Numbered from the stretch's first letter, positions 25,446 to 33,545 are shown. The stretch is 64,000 nucleotides of DNA from Arsukibacterium sp. MJ3 (GCF_000987765.1 NZ_LAHP01000010.1:81756-145755); one strand, 5' to 3'. Notes: generated from the sequence alone by a model not told the origin. A program made the numbers and translations.

Positions 25446-25829
25446 ATGAAAAAACTTTTTTTGACACTGCTTTTTGGCTTGTTTATTAGTAGCAATGCCA
25501 TGGCAAAAACCCCCTTTACCACTGAAAAATTTCAACAAGCTCAACACGCTGAGCAGTTAATACTAATCGACATCTATGCCGATTGGTGCCCAACCTGTCG
25601 TCGGCAAAGTAAAATTATTGCTGAATATTTTACTGAAAATCCAGAGAGTAAAATCCAGTTGCTGACCGTTGATTTTGACAGCCAAAAAGAGTGGGTAACA
25701 CACTTTAAAGCACCAAGACAATCTACCCTGTTAGTGTATAACGGCTTTGAGCAAGTACATTTTTCCGTTGCCGAAACCAATAAAGAGAGAATTTTTAAAA
25801 TACTCAGAGACGCAGAGCAGGCTAACTAA
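25446..25829 (+). CDS. Periplasmic thioredoxin-like protein
   Basis: A 127-residue thioredoxin-fold protein with a signal peptide (1-20, ending NAMA) and a redox motif YADWCPTCRRQ (Cys48, Cys51). WCPTC is typical of the DsbD gamma-domain and related periplasmic reductases. ATG 25446 is chosen because AAAGGAAT precedes it and it gives the signal peptide at the N-terminus; an in-frame upstream ATG at 25389 lies inside the promoter. The ccdA start follows the stop directly. It probably passes electrons from CcdA to a periplasmic target. Linkage to hvfABC suggests that target is metal- or thiol-related, which is an inference. Confidence 0.88.
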   Translation: MKKLFLTLLFGLFISSNAMAKTPFTTEKFQQAQHAEQLILIDIYADWCPTCRRQSKIIAEYFTENPESKIQLLTVDFDSQKEWVTHFKAPRQSTLLVYNGFEQVHFSVAETNKERIFKILRDAEQAN

Positions 25830-26522
25830 ATGGAATTTACGGCTATCCCGCTGGCCTTGCTGGCGGGCGTACTGAGCTTGTTATCGCCATGTGTGTTGCC
25901 GATGGTACCTGCGGTAGCCGCGTCGGCAATGCAGTCATCGCGTCTTGGCTTATTAATGCTGGCTGCGGGTATTAGTTTATCATTCGCTTTAGCGGGAACG
26001 GTGTTAACGTTTGCATTGTTAAATGCTGGCATATCACCTGACGTTTTACGTTACTTTTCAGCTGGCCTGTTATTGCTTATGGGTGTGGTGCTGCTAGTAC
26101 CGGCCCTGAGTGATAAAATGGCGTTCTGGCTATCTCGTTTAACCAGCCATTTACCCGGTCAGAATATTACCGGCAATGGTGTCGCTATGCAGTTTGTGGT
26201 GGGCGCCTCACTGGGTTTAATCTGGCTACCCTGTGTTGGCCCTACCCTGGGCACAGCTATTGCTTTAGCCTCAACCGGGCAAAGCATGCCAATGGCATTT
26301 GTTGTCATGCTAACCTTTGGTTTGGGTGCTGCCCTGCCACTGGTTTTTGTTGGGCATCTCTCGGGCAAACAGCTGGCTAAGCTGCGCCTGTCAGGTCAGT
26401 TTACTAAGTACCTGCTGGGCACGGCACTGCTACTGATCGCAATAATGATTTTTAGCGGCTTTGATAAAGTGCTGGAAATCTGGGCCATTGAATGGTTGCC
26501 CGATTGGGTAACGTCTATCTGA
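25830..26522 (+). CDS. CcdA/DsbD-family transmembrane thiol reductant carrier
   Basis: A 230-residue protein with six predicted membrane helices. The two carrier cysteines are in SPCVLPMVP (Cys21) and LPCVGPTLG (Cys135), the paired proline-flanked motifs of CcdA and the DsbD membrane domain. Such proteins move electrons from cytosolic thioredoxin to periplasmic partners. It begins directly after the thioredoxin stop, so the two form a minimal split version of DsbD or ScsB. No cytochrome c maturation gene is nearby, which argues against a pure CcdA role. A strong terminator ends the operon. Confidence 0.9.
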   Translation: MEFTAIPLALLAGVLSLLSPCVLPMVPAVAASAMQSSRLGLLMLAAGISLSFALAGTVLTFALLNAGISPDVLRYFSAGLLLLMGVVLLVPALSDKMAFWLSRLTSHLPGQNITGNGVAMQFVVGASLGLIWLPCVGPTLGTAIALASTGQSMPMAFVVMLTFGLGAALPLVFVGHLSGKQLAKLRLSGQFTKYLLGTALLLIAIMIFSGFDKVLEIWAIEWLPDWVTSI

Positions 26523-26531
26523 GTCTCATTT

Positions 26532-26574
26532 CACACTGAAGGCGTGGCAATGGCACGCCTTCAGTGTGCTTTTT
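26532..26574 (+). terminator. Strong intrinsic terminator of the hvf/thioredoxin-ccdA operon
   Basis: A perfect 15-bp stem CACACTGAAGGCGTG (26532-26546) with CACGCCTTCAGTGTG (26554-26568), 7-base loop, then CTTTTT. The right arm overlaps the last codons and stop of the convergent tetR gene. Confidence 0.93.
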
Positions 26575-27157
26575 CTGCCGGTAATATTGCCAGCGCTTGT
26601 TGCAACAGCGTATCCAGTAACGCCGGATTTTGCTGCAACTGAGCAAAACTTTTCAGGCCAATTAGCTGCATTTGATAAAAGCTAGCTAACGCGTTGACAT
26701 CGGTCGCGGGGGCTAAGTTGCCTGCTTGTTTCGCTTGTTGTAACAAACGGGCAAACTGATTTGCCATTTGCTGCAATAATTCCCGGGCCAGTTTAGCTAA
26801 CGGGTGCTGCGCACCACCAAGCTCATGCACCGTTTTGACCAGCATACACACCTTATCTGGCGCGTCAGCTAAACTACTGGCCAAGGCCTGCCGCATAAAC
26901 TGGCGTAACACCGCCAGCGGGCAGACCAGCTGCTGCTCCAAAGCCTGTAATGCCACCATGCCCTGCGAAGCATAATGTAATAACGCTTCACGGTATAAGG
27001 TTTCTTTATCACCAAAACTGGCGTACAAACTGCCCGGCCTTAAATTGACAGCTTGCTGCACATCACGCATAGAGCAACCATTAAAACCCCGGGCCCAAAA
27101 TAAATGGGTGGCATTGGCAATAACCTGTTGCCGGTCGAATTTTGCACTGTTTACCAT
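26561..27157 (-). CDS. TetR/AcrR family transcriptional regulator
   Basis: A 198-residue repressor. The N-terminal DNA-binding domain (about 8-55) has the TetR pattern AANATHLFWARGF-like core with the helix-turn-helix SMRDVQQAVNLRPGSLYASFGDKETLY. The C-terminal ligand domain is alpha-helical and carries cysteines at about 85 and 104 that could sense thiol stress. The gene is divergent from the ECF sigma gene. A perfect 16-bp palindrome lies ten bases before its start, and related sites lie in front of the sigma and thioredoxin genes. It therefore probably represses itself and those operons. The inducer is unknown. Confidence 0.9.
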   Translation of the reverse strand: MVNSAKFDRQQVIANATHLFWARGFNGCSMRDVQQAVNLRPGSLYASFGDKETLYREALLHYASQGMVALQALEQQLVCPLAVLRQFMRQALASSLADAPDKVCMLVKTVHELGGAQHPLAKLARELLQQMANQFARLLQQAKQAGNLAPATDVNALASFYQMQLIGLKSFAQLQQNPALLDTLLQQALAILPAEKAH

Positions 27158-27166
27158 AAATACCTC

Positions 27167-27182
27167 TTGAACAATTGTTCAA
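27167..27182. promoter_or_regulatory. TetR operator at the tetR transcription start
   Basis: TTGAACAATTGTTCAA is a perfect 16-bp palindrome. It directly abuts the -10 (TATATT) of the tetR promoter and lies ten bases before the start codon, a classic autorepression position. Confidence 0.75.
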
Positions 27183-27211
27183 ATATACATCAAAAAACGG
27201 TTTAATATCAA
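27182..27211 (-). promoter_or_regulatory. Candidate sigma70 promoter of tetR
   Basis: On the minus strand, TTGATA (27206-27211), 18 bases, TATATT (27182-27187). Both boxes are close to consensus, and the palindrome at 27167-27182 covers the expected start of transcription. Confidence 0.65.
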
Positions 27212-27242
27212 CTTTGCTTTTTTATCATTATTCAAAATATTG

Positions 27243-27273
27243 TTGAAAGCTTTCTGCTGTATATCCTGTCTTA
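27243..27273 (+). promoter_or_regulatory. Candidate autoregulated ECF promoter of the sigma operon
   Basis: TTGAAA (27243-27248), 19 bases, GTCTTA (27268-27273). The hexamers and spacing are identical to those before hvfA. ECF factors commonly activate their own operon. Confidence 0.65.
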
Positions 27274-27322
27274 TTCTTCATGCACTCACCAAGAAAAGAA
27301 ATCAATGCGATTGATACCTACC

Positions 27323-27338
27323 TTGAACAAATGTTCAA
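27323..27338. promoter_or_regulatory. Second TetR operator in the sigma-gene leader
   Basis: TTGAACAAATGTTCAA differs from the 27167 palindrome at one base, which breaks symmetry only at the centre. It lies about 50 bases after the ECF -10 and 24 bases before ATG 27363. A bound repressor would act as a roadblock. Confidence 0.6.
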
Positions 27339-27362
27339 ATTAATGCTTTACAGGGTCAGCTT

Positions 27363-27965
27363 ATGTCAATTACGCTAAACACCTCTTTCAGTGAACAAAA
27401 GACTCTAGTAATGCCTCTATCACGAAATGGTCTGTTCAGTTTGCCGGTCTCTTTATTTAAGCGTAAAACGCAAAGCAACAGTCAACGTTATGAGCAATTA
27501 GTCCGGTTGTACCATGCTGATTTATACCGTTACGCATTTTGGTTATGTCGTGATCAGCATATCGCTGAAGATATTGTACAGGATACTTTTTTACGAGCTT
27601 GGAAAGCGTTAGAGTCGCTGCTGGATGATAATGCGGCCAAAGCCTGGCTAATTACTATTTTGCGCCGGGAAAATGCCCGTCGCTTTGAGCGCAAACAACT
27701 AGATTACAGTGACGTTGAACAAGACAGCTTAACTGACGACACAAACCCGGCATTGGAGCAACAATACGATGACACCTTGCTACAGCAGCAACTGTTACTG
27801 TTGCCACCAGCATATGGAGAGCCATTGCTGCTGCAAGCCTTGGCGGGTTTTACTAGCGATGAAATTAGTCAACTATTGAGTTTAAATGTAAATACCGTTA
27901 ATACCCGTTTATTCCGGGCCCGCCAATTACTTAAACAGCGCTTAACTGCGCAACAAAAGGGGTAA
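27363..27965 (+). CDS. ECF-type sigma-70 family RNA polymerase sigma factor
   Basis: A 200-residue ECF sigma factor. Region 2 (about 43-110) includes YHADLYRYAFWLCRDQHIAEDIVQDTFLRAW and region 4 (about 140-195) includes the helix-turn-helix GFTSDEISQLLSLNVNTVNTRLFRAR. It has an N-terminal extension of about 35 residues compared with typical members, so ATG 27411 is a possible alternative start; AGGG at suitable distance favours 27363. The gene after it, four bases on, is a DUF3379 protein, the usual anti-sigma partner. Target promoters are suggested by the shared TGAAA-N19-GTCTT boxes. Confidence 0.92.
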   Translation: MSITLNTSFSEQKTLVMPLSRNGLFSLPVSLFKRKTQSNSQRYEQLVRLYHADLYRYAFWLCRDQHIAEDIVQDTFLRAWKALESLLDDNAAKAWLITILRRENARRFERKQLDYSDVEQDSLTDDTNPALEQQYDDTLLQQQLLLLPPAYGEPLLLQALAGFTSDEISQLLSLNVNTVNTRLFRARQLLKQRLTAQQKG

Positions 27966-27969
27966 TGCT

Positions 27970-28680
27970 ATGGCCGACTTAACGATAAAACAAGCCTTAA
28001 TTGCCGATCCGCAGGCGCGCTCTGCCCACGTGTCCAACGCGGTAGCCGCTGATCCTGCGCTGCAACAGCTGCAACGCCAATTATTGCTAGACCAAGCCAG
28101 CATAAAACAAGCGTTGCAATTTAAGGTGCCTGATACCCTGGCATTAAACCTGTTACGTCAACATATGCAGTTAGCTCAGCAAGTACAGAAAAAGCGCTTT
28201 ACCGGTGCTATTGCTTTGGCCGCATCGATGGCGTTTATTGCCGGGCTTACCCTGAATTGGTTTAACTATGGCCACCCGCAAATGACACTGGGCCAGCATG
28301 CGCTGGCACATATTTACCATGAGGCCCCTTACATGGACCAAATGCTTACACCGCAACCACTAAGTCAGGTTAATGCTAAGTTGGCGAGCTTTGGTGCCGA
28401 ACTTAGTGATTGGCAGCAAGCTATTGTTTATGCTAACTTTTGCGATTTCCGTGGCACCCGCTCGTTGCATCTGGTGATGCAAACCAGTAATGGCTTGGCG
28501 ACCGTATTTATTATACCAACGGGCAGCAGCCTTGAATTTGAAAAAGATTTTTCAGACGGCACTTATCGTGGCCGCAGCCTGGCATTAAAAACCGCCGATG
28601 TGGTAGTAGTAAGCGAGCACGATGACGATTTAAAACAGTTGCCGGCTAAACTTGAGCAGCAACTTAAATTTTTTATTTAA
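27970..28680 (+). CDS. DUF3379 family anti-sigma factor
   Basis: A 236-residue single-pass membrane protein. Residues 1-76 are cytosolic and should bind the sigma factor, 77-97 form the membrane helix (FTGAIALAASMAFIAGLTLNW), and the rest is periplasmic. Just outside the membrane is a His/Met-rich stretch (H102, M105, H110, H114, H117, M122, M125), followed later by NFCDFRGTRSLHLVMQT with one Cys. These residues could bind a metal or sense thiol state, which would fit the linked metallophore genes. That sensing role is inferred; the family pairing with ECF factors is established. Confidence 0.85.
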   Translation: MADLTIKQALIADPQARSAHVSNAVAADPALQQLQRQLLLDQASIKQALQFKVPDTLALNLLRQHMQLAQQVQKKRFTGAIALAASMAFIAGLTLNWFNYGHPQMTLGQHALAHIYHEAPYMDQMLTPQPLSQVNAKLASFGAELSDWQQAIVYANFCDFRGTRSLHLVMQTSNGLATVFIIPTGSSLEFEKDFSDGTYRGRSLALKTADVVVVSEHDDDLKQLPAKLEQQLKFFI

Positions 28681-28713
28681 CCAAGCACAAAACCCAACCT
28701 GCAGGGATGCCTA

Positions 28714-29115
28714 ATGACTGATAAAAACCAGGCCGAATGGCTGCTTATTCAACAATGTTATGATAAACAAGAACAACAAGCGCTTTGGCTAAAAATTATA
28801 GCCATACTGGTTTGGCTATGGTTACTAAAAAATACCGCCGGGTTGGAACTGCAATTGGGGATTATTGGTTTATTCTGGTTGCATGAAGCTTTGCTTAAAA
28901 CCTGGCAGCAACGCGCTGCCGATCGTTTGTTGCAGTTAGAACAAGCCATTTTACAAGCACAGGATATCGGTTGTCAGTGGCATAGCCAATGGCAATTCCA
29001 ACGCCAGAAGCCGCTGCAGCTTATTATCGGTTATGCCCGCCAGGCGTTAAAGCCAACCGTTGCCATTACTTATCTGGCACTTATTGCTGCCAGCCTGTTG
29101 CGGCTGTGGCTATAA
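28714..29115 (+). CDS. Small hypothetical membrane protein in the sigma operon
   Basis: A 133-residue protein that I do not recognise. It has hydrophobic segments near 28-42 (AILVWLWLLKNTAG), 46-60 and 113-132, separated by a Gln-rich helical stretch (LQLEQAILQAQDIG). It starts at ATG 28714 with GCAGGGAT upstream, 33 bases after the anti-sigma stop and in the same direction. The likely operon membership suggests a role in the sigma response, possibly as a membrane accessory to the anti-sigma factor. Confidence 0.65.
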   Translation: MTDKNQAEWLLIQQCYDKQEQQALWLKIIAILVWLWLLKNTAGLELQLGIIGLFWLHEALLKTWQQRAADRLLQLEQAILQAQDIGCQWHSQWQFQRQKPLQLIIGYARQALKPTVAITYLALIAASLLRLWL

Positions 29116-29155
29116 CTTTAAGGGTTAACTTTAGGGATTAGTGTGCCAATATAAA

Positions 29156-29848
29156 TCAGGCCATACCCAGTACAAATCCCATTACGGCACCCATTGGCGG
29201 CCCCCAGTGGTGTTCCAGCTTAACCTGTGGTGCCATATCCTGAAATACCGAATACAAAATACCACCGGCCGCAAATAACATCATGACGCTAATAATTTGT
29301 GGCTCATGTTGCAACCAGAGATAACCGGTTAGCCCGGCAATCGGCCCCAATAACGCCATAACAGTAAAACCGCTAATTACGCGCCATGGTGAGGCAGACG
29401 CCTGATGCAACTCACGATAGGCATTAAAACCTTCAGGAAAGTTTTGCAAGGTAATAATGCCCGCCAGCAATAGTGCCAGTTTGGGATCGGCACTAAATGT
29501 TGCGCCCAAAGCGATAGCTTCCGGCATAAAATCGGCTAACATTGCGGCTAACTGGCTGGCCGGGGTATTGGCTTTTTTTAAAGCAATATCCAACAACATA
29601 AAGCCAAAACCACCGCCAATAAACCATAACGAGGCCGATAAAGCAGACTGATGCTGAATACCTTTTGGCACCAGCACCAGAGCCACAGCAGACAATAAAG
29701 CCCCTGCACCAAAAGCCATTACACTATGACGAAACTCTTGTTCTAACCAGTCAGAGTGGATACGCTCAAAAGCTGCCAGCATGGCACCGGCTGGCATAGC
29801 AAGCCCAGCGCCCAGGGTGGCTAACAAAATGATATGCAGCTCCTGCAT
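29156..29848 (-). CDS. ZIP family metal transporter
   Basis: A 230-residue integral membrane protein of the ZIP (ZupT-like) family, importing divalent metals such as zinc or iron. Family signatures are the helix with FMPEAIALGATF, where an acidic residue replaces the more common His, and TLQNFPEGFNAY, the second metal-binding helix. About eight hydrophobic segments are seen. It lies downstream of nhaD on the same strand, 56 bases away, so partial co-transcription is possible. Metal specificity cannot be set from sequence. Confidence 0.88.
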   Translation of the reverse strand: MQELHIILLATLGAGLAMPAGAMLAAFERIHSDWLEQEFRHSVMAFGAGALLSAVALVLVPKGIQHQSALSASLWFIGGGFGFMLLDIALKKANTPASQLAAMLADFMPEAIALGATFSADPKLALLLAGIITLQNFPEGFNAYRELHQASASPWRVISGFTVMALLGPIAGLTGYLWLQHEPQIISVMMLFAAGGILYSVFQDMAPQVKLEHHWGPPMGAVMGFVLGMA

Positions 29849-29904
29849 GTAGCAACTCCAAACTTTTAAGATACAAGATCCAATTGTTACAATTGTTACT
29901 GGTT

Positions 29905-31356
29905 TTAATGCCCGCCAGGACGCCCAAATATTTCAAATAATTCGGCATTTAAATACAGATGTGTAAGCACACTTGCGGCATAACCAAGCAAAATAACCGG
30001 TGCCCATTTTAAATGACCCACAAAGGTATAGTAGCCTCGCGCCTGGCCCATTAACGCCACACCGGCCGCTGAACCAATGGATAACAGGCTACCACCGACC
30101 CCGGCAGTTAAGGTAATTAATAACCACTGGCCATGTGACATATCAGGCTGCATGGTTAATACCGCAAACATGACCGGAATGTTATCCACTACCGACGACA
30201 TTAAACCTAAAATAATATTGGCTGAAGTATGATTACCGCCCCCATACAACCCAGTTGATAACATTTCCAGATAACCGATATACCCCAGGCCACCCACGCA
30301 GACGACCACCCCGTAGAAAAACAGTAAGGTGTCCCATTCGGCGCGGGCGATACGGCTAAACACATCAAATGGCACAATGTTACCCAATGCCCTTAAACGT
30401 TCAGTATCACCATACCTTTCGGCCATAGCACGCTTGCGCGCCAGTGAACCGGGCAGCGTTTTACGCAAAAAGTAACCGAAAAACTGCAGCAGCCCCAGGC
30501 CAGTCATCATGCCCAGTACCGGCGGTAAATCTAACCAGGAATGGTACAACACAGCAATGGCAATCGTTGCCAAAAATAACGTTAAAATTCGCAGTGCACC
30601 ACGTTTTAGCTCAACGTCTTCCTGTAACGCTGCCGGGTAACGCCGCTCGACAAAAAAGCTCATAATAATCGCCGGTACCAGATAATTCACAACAGCCGGA
30701 ACAAACAAGGTGAAAAACTCATTAAAGGTAATAATGCCGGCCTGCCAGACCATCAGCGTGGTAATGTCACCAAACGGAATAAAGGCACCACCAGCATTAG
30801 CGGCTACCACAATGTTAACGCAAGTCAGGTTAATAAAGCGCTTGTCACCTTCAGCTACTTTCATTACCACTGCACACATCAGCATGGCGGTAGTCATATT
30901 ATTGGCAAAAGACGAAATAACAAAAGCCAGCACGCCACTGATCCAGAACAAGGTGCGGTAGCTAAAACCACGGCGGATCATCCAGGCGCGCAGTGCATCA
31001 AACAGCCGTCTCTCTTCCAGTGCGTTGATGTACGTCATTGCCACCAGTAGAAACAGCATTAATTCAGAAAATTCAAGCAAGGTATGACGAAACGCCTCGG
31101 CAGTAACACCTGGAATGCCATCTTGCATATAGCGCCAGGCAATTAACGCCCAGATAATACCCGCGGCTACCAGTACTGGCTTAGATTTACGTAGATGAAG
31201 TTTTTCCTCTGCCATTACCAACATATATGCCAGCACAAACAGCGCCAACGAAATAATGCCGACTGGCGCCAATGTTAGATCAAGGCTTCCGGTTGTAGCA
31301 AACGCCGCAGGAGAAAACCCTGCTAAAAGAAAAAAGCACAGCAGGAACTGCTTCAC
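29905..31356 (-). CDS. nhaD: Na+/H+ antiporter NhaD
   Basis: A 483-residue antiporter of the NhaD family, which exports Na+ or Li+ in exchange for protons in marine and alkaliphilic bacteria. Typical segments are YMLVMAEEKLHLRKSKPVLVAAGIIWALIAW, SSFANNMTTAMLMC, NAGGAFIPFGDITTLMVW and SSVVDNIPVMFAV. The frame opens at 31419, but GTG 31356 is chosen: AGAGGG lies seven bases upstream, and it gives the short hydrophobic leader (VKQFLLCFFLLAGF) that NhaD proteins carry. About twelve helices follow. Confidence 0.94.
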   Translation of the reverse strand: MKQFLLCFFLLAGFSPAAFATTGSLDLTLAPVGIISLALFVLAYMLVMAEEKLHLRKSKPVLVAAGIIWALIAWRYMQDGIPGVTAEAFRHTLLEFSELMLFLLVAMTYINALEERRLFDALRAWMIRRGFSYRTLFWISGVLAFVISSFANNMTTAMLMCAVVMKVAEGDKRFINLTCVNIVVAANAGGAFIPFGDITTLMVWQAGIITFNEFFTLFVPAVVNYLVPAIIMSFFVERRYPAALQEDVELKRGALRILTLFLATIAIAVLYHSWLDLPPVLGMMTGLGLLQFFGYFLRKTLPGSLARKRAMAERYGDTERLRALGNIVPFDVFSRIARAEWDTLLFFYGVVVCVGGLGYIGYLEMLSTGLYGGGNHTSANIILGLMSSVVDNIPVMFAVLTMQPDMSHGQWLLITLTAGVGGSLLSIGSAAGVALMGQARGYYTFVGHLKWAPVILLGYAASVLTHLYLNAELFEIFGRPGGH

Positions 31357-31525
31357 GGTTTTACCCTCTGGGTTGAACAAATAGAACATGGAAAATGATG
31401 GGCGCATAGTATAAACCAAACTTCATAACAATAATTGGCTAACTTAGCTCAAACATACTGAAGCTGGGGTTGCTTCACAATAAAGGCAGCTGTATAGCGG
31501 CAATACAGCGTAACAATATTGCCGG

Positions 31526-31921
31526 CTACTGATTGATTTTGGTTTTCGCTAGCAACGTTAATAACGCGTTGCGGCAAGCTCGCAGAAATGGATACATTAA
31601 CTTGGTTCGACCAGGCGATTTAAACAACCAATAGTGAAACTGGTTAAACAAGCCACTGCGGCTGCTAATCATGGCAAGCATTTGCACAGCCTCGGCACCG
31701 TGATGCCAGTTATCACCCAGCTTCAGCACCATACCTTGATCAATATCCAGTTGCCGACGTTGCAGTTCACTGCGCATAGCCGCATCATTTCTGGCATTAA
31801 CTAAGTGCAACTGGCCCAGACTCTGGCGGATCCTTACTGCCTGGCTATAGTTGCGGCAAAGTGGACAATCGCCATCAAAAATAAGCATAATGTCATTGCT
31901 ACTATCTGCTGCAGTAGTCAT
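31526..31921 (-). CDS. DCC1-like thiol-disulfide oxidoreductase family protein (DUF393)
   Basis: A 131-residue protein with the DUF393 signature near its N-terminus, IFDGDCPLCRNY, containing the DxxCxxC-type motif that names the family. The fold is thought to be thioredoxin-like but the partner is unknown. The C-terminal part (LFNQFHYWLFKSPGRTKLMYPFLRACRNALL) matches longer family members. It has no signal peptide. It is downstream of the aldehyde dehydrogenase gene on the same strand, separated by 86 bases that include a short tandem repeat. Confidence 0.85.
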   Translation of the reverse strand: MTTAADSSNDIMLIFDGDCPLCRNYSQAVRIRQSLGQLHLVNARNDAAMRSELQRRQLDIDQGMVLKLGDNWHHGAEAVQMLAMISSRSGLFNQFHYWLFKSPGRTKLMYPFLRACRNALLTLLAKTKINQ

Positions 31922-31972
31922 AAGCTTAATGCCATGTTTTGTCGCCCTTACTCTCGTTCACCTGCCAGCCGC

Positions 31973-31999
31973 CTGCAATCTGCAATCTGCAATCTGCAT
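31973..31999. repeat. CTGCAAT heptanucleotide tandem repeat
   Basis: Three perfect copies of CTGCAAT (31973-31993) and a partial fourth (CTGCAT). It lies between the minus-strand aldehyde dehydrogenase stop and the DUF393 start. Confidence 0.85.
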
Positions 32000-32007
32000 G
32001 GTTGATA

Positions 32008-33465
32008 TTAGTTGTCTAAACCACCAAAACACAGATATTTGATGTCCAGATAATCGTTAAGACCATATTGTGAGCCTTCACGACCATATCCTGACTGCTT
32101 AACACCGCCAAAAGGTGCAGCTGCATTAGAAATAATGCCCTCGTTCACCCCAACCATACCAAATTGCAGTGCTTCTGCTACCCGCCATACCCGGCCAATG
32201 TCACGACTGTAAAAATAAGCGGCCAAACCATATTCAGTAGCGTTGGCCAGACTAATAGCTTGCGCTTCATCACTAAAACATTGAATGGCCACCACCGGGC
32301 CAAAAATTTCTTCTTGTGCCAATGTCATGTTGCTGGTGACGTTAGTAATTACGGTCGGCAAATAAAATAAACTATTTAACGATTGGCGCTCACCGCCGCA
32401 GTGCAGCTGCGCCCCTTGCTTAACGGCTGCTCTAACTAGCTCATCTACTTTATTGCAGGCATCATCACTGATTAGCGGGCCAATGTTTACTCCCGCTGTG
32501 GTACCGTCCCCCAGGGTTAAGTTTGTCATTGCTTGCTGCAACTTTGCAGTAAAGGCCGCCAATACACTTTGTTGCACCAGCACCCGGTTGGTACAAACGC
32601 AGGTTTGGCCGGCATTTCGAAACTTAGAGGCCATTAAACCGCTAACCGCAGCATCCAGATTGGCATCAGCAAACACAATAAATGGTGCATTACCACCCAG
32701 CTCCATCGACACCCGCTTAACGCTATCAGCGCATTGCTTTGCTAACTGTTTACCAATTTTGGTGGAACCGGTAAAACTAAACTTTGCCACCCGCTTATCC
32801 TGAGTTAGCACGTTACCAATACCGGCCGCGTCAGTACTTACCACAACATTAAATACGCCGGCAGGAATACCCGCTCGCTGAGCCAATTCAGCCATAGCCA
32901 ACGCCGACAACGGCGTTTGTTGCGCAGGTTTAACCACGAAGGTACAGCCTGCAGCAAGAGCAGCCGCAGCTTTACGGGCAATCATGGCATTGGGGAAATT
33001 CCATGGTGTAATGGCCGCTACCACCCCTACTGGTTGTTTTAGCACCACAATCCGTTGATTATTGGCTTGGGCAGGAATAGTGTCGCCGTATACGCGCTTC
33101 GCTTCTTCAGCAAACCATTGCAAGTACGAGGCGCCATATGCAATTTCACCTTTGGCTTCGGCCAGTGGCTTGCCTTGCTCCAGCGTTAATATCAGGCCTA
33201 AGTCATCCTGATGCTGCAGCATCAACTGATGCCAACGCATTAACATGCTGGCGCGCTCAGCCCCAGGCAAGGCGGACCAACCAGCAAAAGCTGCTGCTGC
33301 TGCCGTAACGGCTTGTTCAGCATCTGCCGGGCTGGCATTCGCCACCTTAGCAATAACGTCGCCATTGGCCGGGTTGGTTACGGCAAAATGTTCTGCTGCC
33401 GGGTGCCACGCTCCTTGCCAATAAGATGCACTTTTTAATAAACCCTGATCGTTTAATGTGGTCAT
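32008..33465 (-). CDS. gabD: NAD(P)-dependent succinate-semialdehyde dehydrogenase
   Basis: A 485-residue aldehyde dehydrogenase closest in pattern to GabD, which oxidises succinate semialdehyde to succinate in GABA breakdown. Motifs: [13 protein letters not shown] (substrate/cofactor), [13 protein letters not shown] (nucleotide-binding loop), the catalytic Glu in [14 protein letters not shown], and the catalytic Cys in [13 protein letters not shown]. The CVC arrangement and length are typical of GabD. No GABA transaminase lies next to it, so the physiological aldehyde is inferred. The ribosome binding site AGGAGG precedes ATG 33465. Confidence 0.9.
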   Translation of the reverse strand: MTTLNDQGLLKSASYWQGAWHPAAEHFAVTNPANGDVIAKVANASPADAEQAVTAAAAAFAGWSALPGAERASMLMRWHQLMLQHQDDLGLILTLEQGKPLAEAKGEIAYGASYLQWFAEEAKRVYGDTIPAQANNQRIVVLKQPVGVVAAITPWNFPNAMIARKAAAALAAGCTFVVKPAQQTPLSALAMAELAQRAGIPAGVFNVVVSTDAAGIGNVLTQDKRVAKFSFTGSTKIGKQLAKQCADSVKRVSMELGGNAPFIVFADANLDAAVSGLMASKFRNAGQTCVCTNRVLVQQSVLAAFTAKLQQAMTNLTLGDGTTAGVNIGPLISDDACNKVDELVRAAVKQGAQLHCGGERQSLNSLFYLPTVITNVTSNMTLAQEEIFGPVVAIQCFSDEAQAISLANATEYGLAAYFYSRDIGRVWRVAEALQFGMVGVNEGIISNAAAPFGGVKQSGYGREGSQYGLNDYLDIKYLCFGGLDN

Positions 33466-33545
33466 AACACCTCCTTAATCGAATACCGCGTTATCTTTGC
33501 AGGCTATAAGGCACTAAACCGACAGATAGCAAGCCGGTTTAGGTT

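Noticed and set aside
29876..29900. GATCCAATTGTTACAATTGTTAC between nhaD and the ZIP gene
   Set aside because: It resembles both the cassette repeat and the TetR core only in AATTGTT; the G run, CAG and palindrome are missing, so it is probably chance.
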